DNA of 64,000 nucleotides, from the NCBI RefSeq assembly GCF_018070565.1, contig NZ_JAGPXL010000026.1, positions 31,491 to 95,490 on the forward strand, written 5' to 3'. The notes beneath the pieces were generated by a model, which saw only the letters and a program-made list of their open reading frames with translations, had not been told where the DNA came from and did not search any database. The stretch is from Streptomyces sp. B93 (GTDB lineage: Bacteria; Actinomycetota; Actinomycetes; Streptomycetales; Streptomycetaceae). Made by a program: the position numbers and the translations under genes. Positions 1 to 8,282 of the stretch are shown piece by piece (position 1 is the first letter of the stretch; every line of letters starts with the position of its first letter).

Positions 1-499
1 CGTCGACGGTGAGCTGTCCGGTGCGCAGCAGGTCGCGGACGCTCAGCAGCAGCCGCAGCAGATGCATGGCGTGCTTCCAGCGGGGCGCGCCGTGCGTGCG
101 GACGTCGGCCTCCAGTTTCCCCCGCTGGCCCTGGGCGTACCGGGTGAACGACAGGTGCGCGTGACGGGAGAGGAACGCGCCGCGCAGCTCCAGCAGTTCA
201 CGGCCCGTCGCGTCGGCGTGCTCCACGAGCGGGGAGTGCAGGCACTCCAGGATGTTCGGGTTGGCGCGCAGCGCCAGCTCGCAGAAGCGTTCCAGCTCCC
301 AGCTGAACTGCTCCTCGGCCGGGCCGTCCACATGGGTCGGCGGCTTCTCGAAGCGCCAGAACAGCGGGGTGGGGGCGACGAACACGCCACGGCGGTCGGT
401 GTCGCTGCCCTCCGTCGCCAGGCCGAAGGCGCGTGAGCCCATGACACAGGCGTAGACGGTGTGGTCGCGTACCAGGGTCATCGGGGTTGCGGGGCGCAT
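1..499 (-). CDS. Nucleotidyltransferase (pol-beta superfamily, YcgL-like), 3' end outside window
   Basis: Partial gene; reading from 499 down to the window edge gives 166 open codons without a stop. Residues 20-38 carry the nucleotidyltransferase signature: Gly21-Ser22, then Ser32-Asp33-x-Asp35, the metal-binding acidic pair of the DNA polymerase beta superfamily. The rest (aromatic and Arg-rich helices, a NPNILECLHSP stretch) resembles the stand-alone COG3541 family, which transfers nucleotides to unknown targets. I start at 499 because a TACGCT -10 box lies seven bases upstream, which suits a leaderless mRNA; Met7 at 481 is the alternative. The substrate cannot be inferred. Confidence 0.75.
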   Translation of the reverse strand, partial: MRPATPMTLVRDHTVYACVMGSRAFGLATEGSDTDRRGVFVAPTPLFWRFEKPPTHVDGPAEEQFSWELERFCELALRANPNILECLHSPLVEHADATGRELLELRGAFLSRHAHLSFTRYAQGQRGKLEADVRTHGAPRWKHAMHLLRLLLSVRDLLRTGQLTVD

Positions 500-506
500 G
501 GCCCGG

Positions 507-512
507 AGCGTA
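507..512 (-). promoter_or_regulatory. Probable -10 box of a leaderless promoter
   Basis: TACGCT on the minus strand, followed by seven bases and then the ATG at 499. This is the common Streptomyces layout in which the transcript begins at the start codon; no ribosome binding site is visible there. Confidence 0.4.
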
Positions 513-521
513 CGGCGTGGA

Positions 522-932
522 TCACGCCAGGAGGATCGAATTTCCCTCCACGGTGATCTCCTTCTCGGGCAGCGGCCTGGTCGCGGGCGGATGGGCCACG
601 GAGCCGTCCGTGATGCTGAACCTGCTGCCGTGGCAGGTGCAGTTGATGGTGCCGTCCGAGACGTCGGCCACCGGGCACCGCTGGTGGGTGCAGATGCTGG
701 AGAAGGCCTTGAACTCACCCTCCTCCGGCTGGGTCACCACCACCTTCGCGTCCTTGAAGACGGTGCCGCCGCCGACCGGGACGTCCGACGTCCTCGCCAG
801 CTCCCGGCCGGGGGAGGCGTCGGTGCCGGAGGGTGAGTCCCCGCTGTCTCCGCCGTCGCCGCCGCAGCCCGCGGCGAGCGCTGCCGCGCCGGTCGCGAGG
901 AGGACCGTACGCCGGTTGGGGCCGTGGGTCAT
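522..932 (-). CDS. Rieske [2Fe-2S] domain Tat lipoprotein
   Basis: A 136-residue exported iron-sulfur protein. The N-terminus has a twin-arginine motif (NRRTVLLATG, residues 6-15) and a lipobox-like LAAGC, so it is probably folded in the cytoplasm, exported by Tat and lipid-anchored. The Rieske ligands are both present: C-T-H followed by C, then C-x-C-H-G in the second loop (CTCHGSRF). It is a small soluble-type Rieske module with no oxygenase catalytic domain, so an electron-transfer role is likely but its partner is unknown. It is divergent from the aroH-tyrA operon. The start is the ATG next to the Tat signal. Confidence 0.85.
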   Translation of the reverse strand: MTHGPNRRTVLLATGAAALAAGCGGDGGDSGDSPSGTDASPGRELARTSDVPVGGGTVFKDAKVVVTQPEEGEFKAFSSICTHQRCPVADVSDGTINCTCHGSRFSITDGSVAHPPATRPLPEKEITVEGNSILLA

Positions 933-1106
933 GATCGTCACTCCGTCGGTGTGCGTCCGGGACAGGCAGCAGCATCCTCGCACCGAAGGCGCCGGGGACG
1001 AAGGAACCCGCGCCGCTGTCGGCGTCTCAGCGGGCGGGCGCCGCGCGCCCGGTCCCGGCGGGCTGACTACGCTGGACGGACGGAGAGCCGAGCTAAGGAG
1101 CGGGTT

Positions 1107-1469
1107 GTGGCGGTACGAGCGGTCCGGGGGGCCGTCCAGCTGGAGCGGGACGAGGCCGGACACATGGACCAGCAGGTCGGGGCCCTGCTCACCGCCGTGC
1201 TGGAACGGAACGGGCTCACCACCGACGACCTCATCAGCATCTGGTTCACCGCCACACCCGACCTGCACAGCGACTTCCCGGCCGCCGCGGCCCGCAAGCT
1301 CGGCATCGTCGACGTACCGCTGATCTGCGCCCAGGAGCTGGACGTGGCCGGTGCCATGCCGCGCGTGGTGCGGATCCTCGCGCACATCGAGTCCGACCGG
1401 GCCCGCTCCGACATCAACCACGTCTACCTCGGCGCCGCCGCCGCTCTGCGCAAGGACATCGCCCAGTGA
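1107..1469 (+). CDS. aroH: Chorismate mutase, AroH class
   Basis: Converts chorismate to prephenate in Phe/Tyr synthesis. The 120-residue length is typical of the trimeric AroH fold rather than the helical AroQ type. Residues matching the Bacillus subtilis AroH active site are visible at near-identical positions: Arg7 (RAVRGAV), Glu77 (CAQELDV), Arg89 and Tyr107. The GTG start is fixed by an AAGGAG ribosome site at 1095-1100, six bases upstream. A TACGCT -10-like box at 1068-1073 would give a short leader. The stop overlaps the GTG of tyrA, so the two prephenate-forming and prephenate-using enzymes are translationally coupled. Confidence 0.93.
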   Translation: MAVRAVRGAVQLERDEAGHMDQQVGALLTAVLERNGLTTDDLISIWFTATPDLHSDFPAAAARKLGIVDVPLICAQELDVAGAMPRVVRILAHIESDRARSDINHVYLGAAAALRKDIAQ

Positions 1470-2551
1470 GGACCGCACTCGTCATCGGCACCGGTCTCAT
1501 CGGTACGTCCGCCGCGCTCGCCCTCGTCCAGCGCGGTGTGGTCGTGCACCTCACCGACCACGACCCCGAGCAGGCGCGTACCGCCGCCGCGCTGGGCGCC
1601 GGGACGGACGAGGCGCCCGAGGGGCCCGTCGACCTCGCGATCGTCGCCGCGCCGCCCGCCCATGTCGCCGCGGTGCTCGCCGACGCGATGCGGCGCGGTC
1701 TGGCCCGTGGCTACCTCGACGTCGCCAGCGTCAAGGGCGGGCCGCGCCGGGAGCTTCAGGCGCTGGGACTCGACCTGACGTCGTACATCGGCACCCACCC
1801 CATGTCGGGGCGGGAGCGGTCCGGGCCGCTGGCCGCGACCGGCGACCTCTTCGAGGGGCGGCCCTGGGTGCTCACCCCGACCCGGGACACCGACACCGAG
1901 GTGCTCAACCTCGCCCTGGAACTGGTCTCGCACTGCCGGGCCGTGCCGGTCGTCATGGACGCCGACGCGCACGACCGTGCCGTGGCCCTCGTCTCGCACA
2001 TGCCCCACCTGCTGTCCAGCCTGGTCGCGGCCCGCCTGGAGAACGCCGAGGAGTCCGCCGTACGGCTGTGCGGGCAGGGCATCCGCGATGTGACCCGGAT
2101 CGCCGCCTCCGACCCCCGGATGTGGATCGACATCCTCTCCGCCAACCCCGGGCCGGTCGCCGACCTGCTCACGGACGTCGCCGCCGACCTCGACGAGACG
2201 GTCCGCGCCCTGCGCTCCCTCCAGTCCTCCGACGAGGCCAAGCGGCTGGAGGGCAGCGCCGGGATCGAGGACGTCCTGCGGCGCGGGAACGCCGGGCAGG
2301 TCCGCGTGCCCGGCAAGCACGGGTCCGCTCCGCGGGTCTACGAGGTGGTCGCGGTACTCATCGACGACCAGCCGGGGCAGCTGGCCCGCATCTTCGCCGA
2401 CGCGGGGCGGGCCGGGGTCAACATCGAGGACGTGCGCATCGAGCACGCTACGGGGCAGCAGGCGGGGCTGGTGCAGCTCATGGTCGAGCCGAAGGCGGCG
2501 CCGGTGCTGGCCGCGGCGCTTCGGGAGCGAGGGTGGTCGGTCCGGCAGTAG
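1466..2551 (+). CDS. tyrA: Prephenate dehydrogenase with ACT domain
   Basis: Oxidative decarboxylation of prephenate to 4-hydroxyphenylpyruvate for tyrosine synthesis. The 361-residue protein begins with an NAD-binding G8-x-G10-x-x-G13 (VIGTGLIGTS). The conserved THPMSG segment carries the likely catalytic His at about residue 111. An ACT-like regulatory domain occupies roughly residues 290-360 (YEVVAVLIDDQPGQLARIF), which points to feedback by an amino acid. The GTG start overlaps the aroH stop in a GTGA junction. It heads into a short gap carrying a dispersed repeat before cmk. Confidence 0.95.
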   Translation: MRTALVIGTGLIGTSAALALVQRGVVVHLTDHDPEQARTAAALGAGTDEAPEGPVDLAIVAAPPAHVAAVLADAMRRGLARGYLDVASVKGGPRRELQALGLDLTSYIGTHPMSGRERSGPLAATGDLFEGRPWVLTPTRDTDTEVLNLALELVSHCRAVPVVMDADAHDRAVALVSHMPHLLSSLVAARLENAEESAVRLCGQGIRDVTRIAASDPRMWIDILSANPGPVADLLTDVAADLDETVRALRSLQSSDEAKRLEGSAGIEDVLRRGNAGQVRVPGKHGSAPRVYEVVAVLIDDQPGQLARIFADAGRAGVNIEDVRIEHATGQQAGLVQLMVEPKAAPVLAAALRERGWSVRQ

Positions 2552-2580
2552 GGCGCCCGGCGTTGTCCTGCCGTCGTCGT

Positions 2581-2652
2581 GGGGGCCGCCGCCCCCACAC
2601 CCCCGCTTCGGCCCTGAACGGGCCTCGTCCTCAATCGCCGGACGGGCTGGCT
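2581..2652 (+). repeat. Streptomyces dispersed intergenic repeat (GC-rich)
   Basis: Between tyrA and cmk. The core includes CCCCCGCTTCGGCCCTGAAC followed by GGGCCTCGTCCTCAAT and CGCCGGACGGGCTGG. I recognise this as a sequence that recurs between genes in many Streptomyces chromosomes. It contains short complementary stretches (GGGGGCCGCC/GCCCCC) and could act as a terminator or attenuator; its function is not established. Confidence 0.6.
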
Positions 2653-2752
2653 CCGACATCCGTCGGCCGGATGGGTGAGCCGCACCCAGTAACCTTGTTC
2701 CGGGCGTACTCCGCCCTTCCCGACGCCCAGGACCAGGAAAGGTGTTTCCACA

Positions 2753-3430
2753 GTGGAACGCGCCGCAGTGATTGTCGCCATCGACGGCCCCTCCGGGACG
2801 GGCAAGTCGAGCACGTCGAAGGCCGTGGCGGCGCAGCTCGGGCTGAGCTACCTGGACACCGGCGCCCAGTACCGGGCGATCACCTGGTGGATGGTGGCCA
2901 ACGGCATCGACATCGACGACCCGGCCGCGATCGCCGCCGCCGCGGGCAAGCCGGACATCGTCTCCGGCACCGACCCGGCCCACCCGACGATCACGGTCGA
3001 CGGCACGGATGTCGCCGGGCCGATCCGTACCCAGGAGGTCACCTCCAAGGTCAGCGCGGTCAGCGCGGTGCCCGAGGTGCGGGCGCGGATCACCGAGCTC
3101 CAGCGGTCCATCGCCGCCAGGGCCGAGCGGGGCATCGTCGTCGAGGGGCGGGACATCGGTACGACCGTGCTGCCCGACGCCGATCTGAAGATCTTCCTGA
3201 CCGCCTCGCCGGAGGCCCGGGCCGCCCGCCGCAGCGGTGAGCTGAAGGGCGCCGACGTGCACAGCACCCGGGAGGCCCTGCTGAAGCGGGACGCGGCCGA
3301 CTCCAGCCGCAAGGCCTCGCCGCTGGCGAAGGCGGACGACGCCGTCGAGGTCGACACCACCGAGCTGACCCTGCCGCAGGTCATCGAGTGCGTGGTCACC
3401 CTCGTCGAGGAGAAGCGGGCCGGAAGGTGA
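2753..3430 (+). CDS. cmk: Cytidylate kinase
   Basis: Phosphorylates CMP and dCMP with ATP. The 225-residue protein begins with a P-loop GPSGTGKSS (Gly12 to Ser20, Lys18 being the phosphate-binding lysine), followed by the YLDTGAQYRA nucleotide-binding segment and VEGRDIGTTVLPDA, both hallmarks of bacterial CMP kinases. The GTG start at 2753 follows an AGGAAAGG ribosome site. The stop overlaps the GTG of the following acyltransferase (GTGA), and der follows 13 bases later, the usual actinobacterial cmk-plsC-der order. Confidence 0.95.
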   Translation: MERAAVIVAIDGPSGTGKSSTSKAVAAQLGLSYLDTGAQYRAITWWMVANGIDIDDPAAIAAAAGKPDIVSGTDPAHPTITVDGTDVAGPIRTQEVTSKVSAVSAVPEVRARITELQRSIAARAERGIVVEGRDIGTTVLPDADLKIFLTASPEARAARRSGELKGADVHSTREALLKRDAADSSRKASPLAKADDAVEVDTTELTLPQVIECVVTLVEEKRAGR

Positions 3431-4074
3431 CCGAGGTGCCGTCGGTACGAGGTGCGGAGGTGGGCCGCCGCATCGGCGTCGGCCTGATGTACGGGCTGTG
3501 GCGGCCGCGGGTCCTGGGCGCCTGGCGGATGCCCGCGAGCGGCCCGGCGATCCTCGCCGTCAACCACTCCCACAACATCGACGGCCCGATGGTGATGGGC
3601 GTGGCGCCCAGGCCGACGCACTTCCTGATCAAGAAGGAGGCGTTCGTCGGCCCGCTCGACCCCTTCCTGACCGGTATCGGCCAGCTGAAGGTGGACCGCG
3701 AGGGCACCGACCGCACGGCGATCACCCGGGCGCTGGGCGTGCTGGAGGCGGGCGGGGTGCTCGGGATATTCCCCGAGGGCACCCGGGGCGAGGGCGACTT
3801 CGCCGCGCTGCGCGCCGGGCTCGCCTACTTCGCCGTCCGCAGCGGGGCGCCGGTCGTCCCGGTGGCCGTGCTGGGAAGTTCCGGGCGGCCCGGACGGTTG
3901 GTGAAGGGGCTGCCCGCGCTGCGCAGCCGTATCGACGTGGTCTTCGGGGACCCCTTCGATGCGGGGGACGGCACCGGCCGCCGCACCCGCAAGGCCCTCG
4001 ACGAGGCCACCGAGCGCATCCAGAAGCAGCTCACCGCGCACCTGGAAAACGCCAGGCGTCTCACCGGACGCTAG
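3427..4074 (+). CDS. 1-acyl-sn-glycerol-3-phosphate acyltransferase (PlsC family)
   Basis: A 215-residue membrane-associated acyltransferase of phospholipid synthesis. The catalytic HX4D motif is His47-x4-Asp52 (NHSHNID), and the substrate-binding FPEGTR lies at residues 115-120. The hydrophobic strand VVPVAVLG follows, as in the family. I use the GTG at 3427, which overlaps the cmk stop, in preference to an upstream ATG at 3388 that would add 13 residues read inside cmk. Lysophosphatidic acid is the likely acceptor, but the exact acyl substrate cannot be read from sequence. Confidence 0.9.
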   Translation: MTEVPSVRGAEVGRRIGVGLMYGLWRPRVLGAWRMPASGPAILAVNHSHNIDGPMVMGVAPRPTHFLIKKEAFVGPLDPFLTGIGQLKVDREGTDRTAITRALGVLEAGGVLGIFPEGTRGEGDFAALRAGLAYFAVRSGAPVVPVAVLGSSGRPGRLVKGLPALRSRIDVVFGDPFDAGDGTGRRTRKALDEATERIQKQLTAHLENARRLTGR

Positions 4075-4087
4075 GCGACACTGAGTA

Positions 4088-5635
4088 GTGGATCTGTCCG
4101 GACGGAACGGGCACTCCACCGATCACCACGATGAACGACGAGGTACGGACTTCATGAACGACCACATCCAGCCCGACGGCTCGGCCGGGTTCGAGCACGA
4201 GCACGGGGCACTCGGCGACGCCGAGTACGCGGAGTTCATGGAGCTCGCCGCGGAAGAGGGCTTCGACCTGGAGGAGGTCGAGGGCGCCATCGAGGCGGCC
4301 GGGCACGGCCCGCTGCCCGTCGTCGCCGTCGTGGGCCGCCCGAACGTCGGCAAGTCGACCCTGGTGAACCGGGTCATCGGCCGCCGGGAGGCGGTCGTGG
4401 AGGACAAGCCGGGCGTCACCCGGGACCGCGTGACCTACGAGGCCGAGTGGGCGGGCCGCCGCTTCAAGGTCGTCGACACCGGCGGCTGGGAGCAGGACGT
4501 CTTCGGCATCGACGCCTCCGTCGCCGCGCAGGCCGAGTTCGCGATCGACGCCGCCGACGCCGTGGTCTTCGTCGTCGACGCCAAGGTGGGCGCCACCGAC
4601 ACCGACGAGGCGGTCGTACGGCTGCTGCGCAAGGCCGGCAAGCCCGTGGTGCTGTGCGCCAACAAGGTCGACGGGCCGAGCGGGGAGGCCGACGCGGCGT
4701 ATCTGTGGTCCCTCGGCCTCGGCGAACCGCATCCCGTCTCCGCCCTGCACGGCCGCGGCACCGGCGACATGCTGGACGCCGTGCTGGAGGCGCTGCCGGA
4801 GGCGCCGCGCGAGACGTTCGGCGGGGCGGGCTTCGGCGGGCCGCGCCGGGTCGCGCTGATCGGCCGCCCGAACGTCGGCAAGTCCTCACTGCTGAACAAG
4901 GTCGCGGGCGAGGAGCGCGTCGTCGTCAACGAACTCGCGGGCACCACCCGCGACCCGGTCGACGAGCTGATCGAACTGGGCGGCAAGACCTGGAAGTTCG
5001 TCGACACCGCCGGTATCCGCAAGCGGGTCCACCTCCAGCAGGGCGCCGACTACTACGCCTCGCTGCGCACCGCCGCGGCCGTGGAGAAGGCCGAGGTCGC
5101 CGTCGTCCTGATCGACGCCGCCGACTCCATCTCCGTGCAGGACCAGCGCATCGTCACCATGGCCGTGGAGGCGGGCCGCGCGCTCGTCCTCGCGTACAAC
5201 AAGTGGGACACCCTCGACGAGGAGCGCCGCTACTACCTGGAGCGGGAGATCGAGACCGAGCTGGGCCAGGTGGCGTGGGCGCCCCGGGTGAACGTCTCCG
5301 CGCACACCGGGCGGCACATGGAGAAGCTGGTCCCGGCGATCGAGACGGCCCTCGCCGGCTGGGAGACCCGGGTGCCGACCGGCCGCCTCAACGCCTTCCT
5401 CGGCGAACTGGTCTCCGCCCATCCGCACCCGGTCCGGGGCGGCAAGCAGCCGCGCATCCTGTTCGGTACCCAGGCGGGCACCAAGCCGCCGCGGTTCGTG
5501 CTGTTCGCCAGTGGCTTCATCGAGGCGGGCTACCGCCGCTTCATCGAGCGCCGGCTGCGCGAGGAGTTCGGCTTCGAGGGCACGCCGATCCACATCTCCG
5601 TGCGGGTGCGGGAGAAGCGCGGGAAGAAGAAGTAG
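4088..5635 (+). CDS. der: Ribosome biogenesis GTPase Der (EngA)
   Basis: An essential GTPase that assists 50S subunit maturation. Two tandem G domains are present: G1 motifs GRPNVGKS at about residues 83-90 and 258-265, each with a DTGG/DTAG G3 and an NKVD/NKWD G4 motif. A C-terminal KH-like domain ends in a Lys/Arg cluster. An acidic N-terminal extension of about 75 residues precedes the first G domain, as is usual in actinobacterial Der. The GTG at 4088 gives 515 residues; the ATG at 4154 (MNDHIQ), behind ACGAGG, is a reasonable alternative start. Confidence 0.95.
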   Translation: MDLSGRNGHSTDHHDERRGTDFMNDHIQPDGSAGFEHEHGALGDAEYAEFMELAAEEGFDLEEVEGAIEAAGHGPLPVVAVVGRPNVGKSTLVNRVIGRREAVVEDKPGVTRDRVTYEAEWAGRRFKVVDTGGWEQDVFGIDASVAAQAEFAIDAADAVVFVVDAKVGATDTDEAVVRLLRKAGKPVVLCANKVDGPSGEADAAYLWSLGLGEPHPVSALHGRGTGDMLDAVLEALPEAPRETFGGAGFGGPRRVALIGRPNVGKSSLLNKVAGEERVVVNELAGTTRDPVDELIELGGKTWKFVDTAGIRKRVHLQQGADYYASLRTAAAVEKAEVAVVLIDAADSISVQDQRIVTMAVEAGRALVLAYNKWDTLDEERRYYLEREIETELGQVAWAPRVNVSAHTGRHMEKLVPAIETALAGWETRVPTGRLNAFLGELVSAHPHPVRGGKQPRILFGTQAGTKPPRFVLFASGFIEAGYRRFIERRLREEFGFEGTPIHISVRVREKRGKKK

Positions 5636-5657
5636 CCGTGTGACGTCGGACATGACA

Positions 5658-5693
5658 TGAGGGGCGGTCCCGGTGGTCCGGGGCCGCCCCTCA
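5658..5693. terminator. Bidirectional stem-loop terminator
   Basis: TGAGGGGCGG at 5658-5667 pairs perfectly with CCGCCCCTCA at 5684-5693. It sits between the convergent ends of der (5635) and the minus-strand gene ending at 5712, so it can serve both. Confidence 0.7.
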
Positions 5694-5711
5694 GTCGTGC
5701 GCCGTGCGCCG

Positions 5712-6116
5712 TCAGAGGCCTCTGCGGGGCGCTGGGGGGAGCGCCGCCGGGACATGGTGCATGGCGGTGGTCTGCTCCCCGGTCCGGCCGAACTGCCCGA
5801 CCCGGTGCCACTGCTGCCCCGCGCCCTGCCGGGCCGCCCCGGCGCCCGCGCTGTACGCGCCGTAGGAACCGCCGTACGACGCGGGGGCCGGGATCGCGAA
5901 CCCGCCCGTACTGTGCGGGACCGGCCCGAAGGCCGTGAAGCCCAGCTCCTCCTCGCCGCTGCGGTCGCCCGGCAGCGCGCGGAAGGTCTTGACGTACTCG
6001 GCGTAGAGCGCGTCGTAGATCGGCGTGGCCGATGGGCCGCCCTGGGGGTCATGCGACGGTCGCGCGGAGACGGCCGACGGACGGGAAGGACGGGGGGAAA
6101 CGTCGTATGCGTGCAC
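5712..6116 (-). CDS. Conserved Streptomyces protein of unknown function
   Basis: A 134-residue protein I cannot assign. The central part (SATPIYDALYAEYVKTFRALPG, read as two halves around residues 30-52) is an ordered helical segment. The C-terminal half is Gly/Ala/Tyr/Ser-rich with repeated GGSYGAY-like turns and ends in a Pro/Arg tail, so it is probably disordered. Codon use (GC3-rich, few rare codons) supports coding on this strand. The GTG at 6116 is the best in-frame start but has only a weak CGAGG about 12 bases upstream. It shares direction with the following unknown gene. Confidence 0.55.
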   Translation of the reverse strand: MHAYDVSPRPSRPSAVSARPSHDPQGGPSATPIYDALYAEYVKTFRALPGDRSGEEELGFTAFGPVPHSTGGFAIPAPASYGGSYGAYSAGAGAARQGAGQQWHRVGQFGRTGEQTTAMHHVPAALPPAPRRGL

Positions 6117-6181
6117 GTATGTCCAAACGACCTCGCGCGTCAAGGGATGCGGGCCGGGAGGTGCGGGCGGGGGCGCGCGGC

Positions 6182-6964
6182 TCAGGTGCCCGCGAGCGGC
6201 AGGGCGGCGGCGACCAGCTTGCCGTTGGCGGCGGCCTTGTCGAGGGCGTCGCGGAGCAGGTCCTCGCGGAGCTGGCGGCCGATGGAGCCGACCGGCGCGG
6301 CGAACATCAGCACCTGCTGGTGCTTGTTGGCGGCCGCGCGCCAGCTCTCGGTGACCTGGAGCGGCTGGTGGGCCTGCCACCAGGCCACCGGCTGGCCGCC
6401 GCCCGCGCCGGGCTGGAGCACGGCGTGCAGCTGGCCCATGGCGAGCAGCACCGACCAGCCGTGCAGCACCGAGGGGACGCCGTTCAGCTCGGTCAGCGGC
6501 ATGAAGCCCTGCTCGATGAGGAGTGGCAGGAAGTCGTCGCCCGCGCCGGTGGCGCCGGGGCGCACGATGGGGCCGGTGGGCTCGACGACCAGCGCGGGGT
6601 GCAACTCCCCGGCGAGCAGCACGAGTCCGCTGGTGACGCCGAGCACGGCCTGCTCGGGCACGACCTTCTCGGGCTCCAGGTCGACGGTGTCGCCGCTGAT
6701 GGACTTCACGGCGCCCCTCAGCTGCTCCTCGGTGACCTGGACGACCTGGGACGGCAGACAGGTGGAGTGGGCGAAGGCGAGCACGGCGGTCTCGTCGCCG
6801 ATGAACAGGACGGTGCTGGTCCGCTCGCGTTCGGAGTCTCCTGGGGTGCGGCAGGACGTGCAGTCGTAACTGCCCGGGGTGTTGTCTCCGGCGAGCAGCC
6901 GGTCGGCTTCTTCGTCGCCGATCTCGGCGCGTACCTCGTCGCTGACGTCGAGCATGCGCGGCAC
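6182..6964 (-). CDS. Conserved hypothetical protein (cytoplasmic, about 260 aa)
   Basis: The function is not recognised. The protein begins VPRMLDVSDEVRAEIGDEEADRLL and has a CTSC cysteine pair near residue 35, followed by an alternating beta/alpha region (STVLFIGDETAVLAFAH) and two PTGP-type turns. No signal peptide or membrane segment is visible. The GTG at 6964 is chosen because a GGGAG ribosome site lies six bases upstream on the minus strand and the reading frame further upstream loses Streptomyces-like composition. It is transcribed away from the rpf gene at 7513. Confidence 0.65.
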   Translation of the reverse strand: MPRMLDVSDEVRAEIGDEEADRLLAGDNTPGSYDCTSCRTPGDSERERTSTVLFIGDETAVLAFAHSTCLPSQVVQVTEEQLRGAVKSISGDTVDLEPEKVVPEQAVLGVTSGLVLLAGELHPALVVEPTGPIVRPGATGAGDDFLPLLIEQGFMPLTELNGVPSVLHGWSVLLAMGQLHAVLQPGAGGGQPVAWWQAHQPLQVTESWRAAANKHQQVLMFAAPVGSIGRQLREDLLRDALDKAAANGKLVAAALPLAGT

Positions 6965-7512
6965 GGGTGGCTCCCTCGGGATGCGTGCGTGGCAGGGGCC
7001 GGGTGGCTCCCGGCCCGTGGTCCGGGTCGGTCCCGGGCTGATGAAGAAGACAACGGGTGATCTGTGGCGGGAGTCACGCTGTTCGTCGAACGGAATCGCA
7101 CCATCCACAGCGCAGCGTCACCGGCGCTGCGGAATCGGCCACTCACCGTCAACTCCTGCATCGGTCAAGGAACTTGACGCGGTGAAGTGGGTCACAGATC
7201 GGTCTCGGAGTCGGTCGACAAATCGTGAAATCGGGGAACGAAATGGGTGACCGGAAATCGACTGTTACCCCTGGTAATGGCGAACTGGCCTGCTCCGACG
7301 AGGAGTTGGTTGATGCGGACTCGCCGCGCTCCGTACATTCCTCCGCCGTGTGCAACGAGCACCGCCCGGGGACGTCCACCGGATCCGCCGGCCCGCACCA
7401 CGGCCGACGGACGAGCACCACCACGGTGGACGGGGCGGAGCGCGACGGCCGCGCCCCCGCGCGAGCGCCGCGCCCCGTCCGGGGGACCCCGGGTCCGTCG
7501 AGAGGGAGTTCC
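6965..7512. other. Long divergent intergenic region upstream of the first rpf-like gene
   Basis: 548 bases without a gene I can support. The middle (about 7070-7290) is less GC-rich and probably holds the promoters for both directions; it also contains the palindrome at 7164-7178. The stretch from 7290 to 7512 is a long GC-rich leader for the gene at 7513. Actinobacterial rpf genes are often controlled by a c-di-AMP (ydaO-type) riboswitch, but I could not match the conserved ydaO core here and do not call one. Confidence 0.5.
7164..7178. promoter_or_regulatory. Perfect short palindrome, possible operator
   Basis: GTCAAG-GAA-CTTGAC, six-base arms with a three-base centre, lies in the divergent region upstream of the Rpf/LysM gene. 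It fits a dimeric regulator site, but the protein is unknown. Confidence 0.3.
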
Positions 7513-8178
7513 ATGTCCGAATGTGCCGATACCACTCGCGACGACGTCCGCGACCCCGGTCGCAGGACCCGTACGACCCGTACGACGGCGGTCCTCGCCG
7601 GGGCGGCACTCCTCGCCCCGCTCGGACTGCTGACCGCCACCGGCGACGCCGCGGCGGCCGACGGCGGAGTGTGGGACCGCATCGCCCAGTGCGAGAGCGG
7701 CGGCAACTGGCACATCAACACCGGAAACGGCTACTACGGCGGCCTCCAGTTCTCCGCGTCCACCTGGCGCGCCTACGGCGGCACCGCCTACGCGCCCACC
7801 GCCGACGGGGCCACCAGGGAACAGCAGATCGCCGTCGCCACCCAGGTGCAGCGGGCCCAGGGTTGGGGAGCCTGGCCCACCTGCTCCGCACGGGCCGGGG
7901 CGTACGGCGACGCACCCGCGGCGGGCTCCGGGTCCGCAGGGACCGGCTCGGGCACCAACGAGGCCCCCACCAGTCAGTCGTCGCAGCCCACGGCGCGCAC
8001 CTCGGGCCACACCGACCGCGGCGCCTCCCGCGGTGACTACACCGTCCGCGCGGGCGACACCCTCAGCGGGATCGCCGCCCGGCACGGCACCGGCTGGCAG
8101 CGGCTGTACGCCGCCAACCGCGCCGTCATCGGCGACGATCCCGACGTGATCGTGCCCGGGCAGCGGCTCGAACTCTGA
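7513..8178 (+). CDS. Rpf-like transglycosylase with LysM domain
   Basis: A secreted resuscitation-promoting-factor type muralytic enzyme of 221 residues. The N-terminus has a charged stretch, then a hydrophobic export segment (TAVLAGAALLAPLGLLTA). The Rpf domain follows (about residues 50-125, WDRIAQCESGGNWHINTGNG), with the conserved catalytic Glu in CESGG and two conserved cysteines. After a Ser/Thr/Gly-rich linker, a C-terminal LysM domain (YTVRAGDTLSGIAARHG, about 175-221) binds peptidoglycan. GGGAG six bases before the ATG at 7513 sets the start. A second, closely related enzyme lies directly downstream. Confidence 0.88.
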   Translation: MSECADTTRDDVRDPGRRTRTTRTTAVLAGAALLAPLGLLTATGDAAAADGGVWDRIAQCESGGNWHINTGNGYYGGLQFSASTWRAYGGTAYAPTADGATREQQIAVATQVQRAQGWGAWPTCSARAGAYGDAPAAGSGSAGTGSGTNEAPTSQSSQPTARTSGHTDRGASRGDYTVRAGDTLSGIAARHGTGWQRLYAANRAVIGDDPDVIVPGQRLEL

Positions 8179-8270
8179 GCCCGCGGGCACCCGCCCCGCC
8201 CGGTCCGCCGACCGGGTGGGGCCCCGCCGCCACCGGGGCGCGGCACGCCGGGAGGGCGAAAGGTGCCGCT

Positions 8271-8276
8271 TAGCGT
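8271..8276 (+). promoter_or_regulatory. -10 box of a leaderless promoter
   Basis: TAGCGT followed by six bases and the ATG at 8283. No Shine-Dalgarno sequence is present, so the second rpf-like gene is probably transcribed from its own promoter as a leaderless mRNA. Confidence 0.45.
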
Positions 8277-8282
8277 GGGCCG

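Noticed and set aside
1424..3262. Long minus-strand open frame opposite tyrA and cmk
   Set aside because: A mirror of the high-GC coding strand; low-complexity composition and no domain, while the plus strand has recognisable enzymes with motifs.
5673..7060. Plus-strand open frames of 340-400 codons across the two unknown minus genes
   Set aside because: Arg/Ser/Gly-rich translations with no family features; they cross the terminator and the gap between the minus-strand genes.
7290..7512. c-di-AMP (ydaO-type) riboswitch upstream of the rpf-like gene
   Set aside because: Expected from biology of rpf genes, but the conserved core segments could not be matched by eye. A covariance-model search would settle it.
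7247..7633. Plus-strand frame with GAGGAG before an ATG at about 7313, as a possible leader peptide of the rpf-like gene
   Set aside because: The Pro/Arg-rich translation runs past the true start in another frame and shows no conserved element; kept only as part of the long leader.
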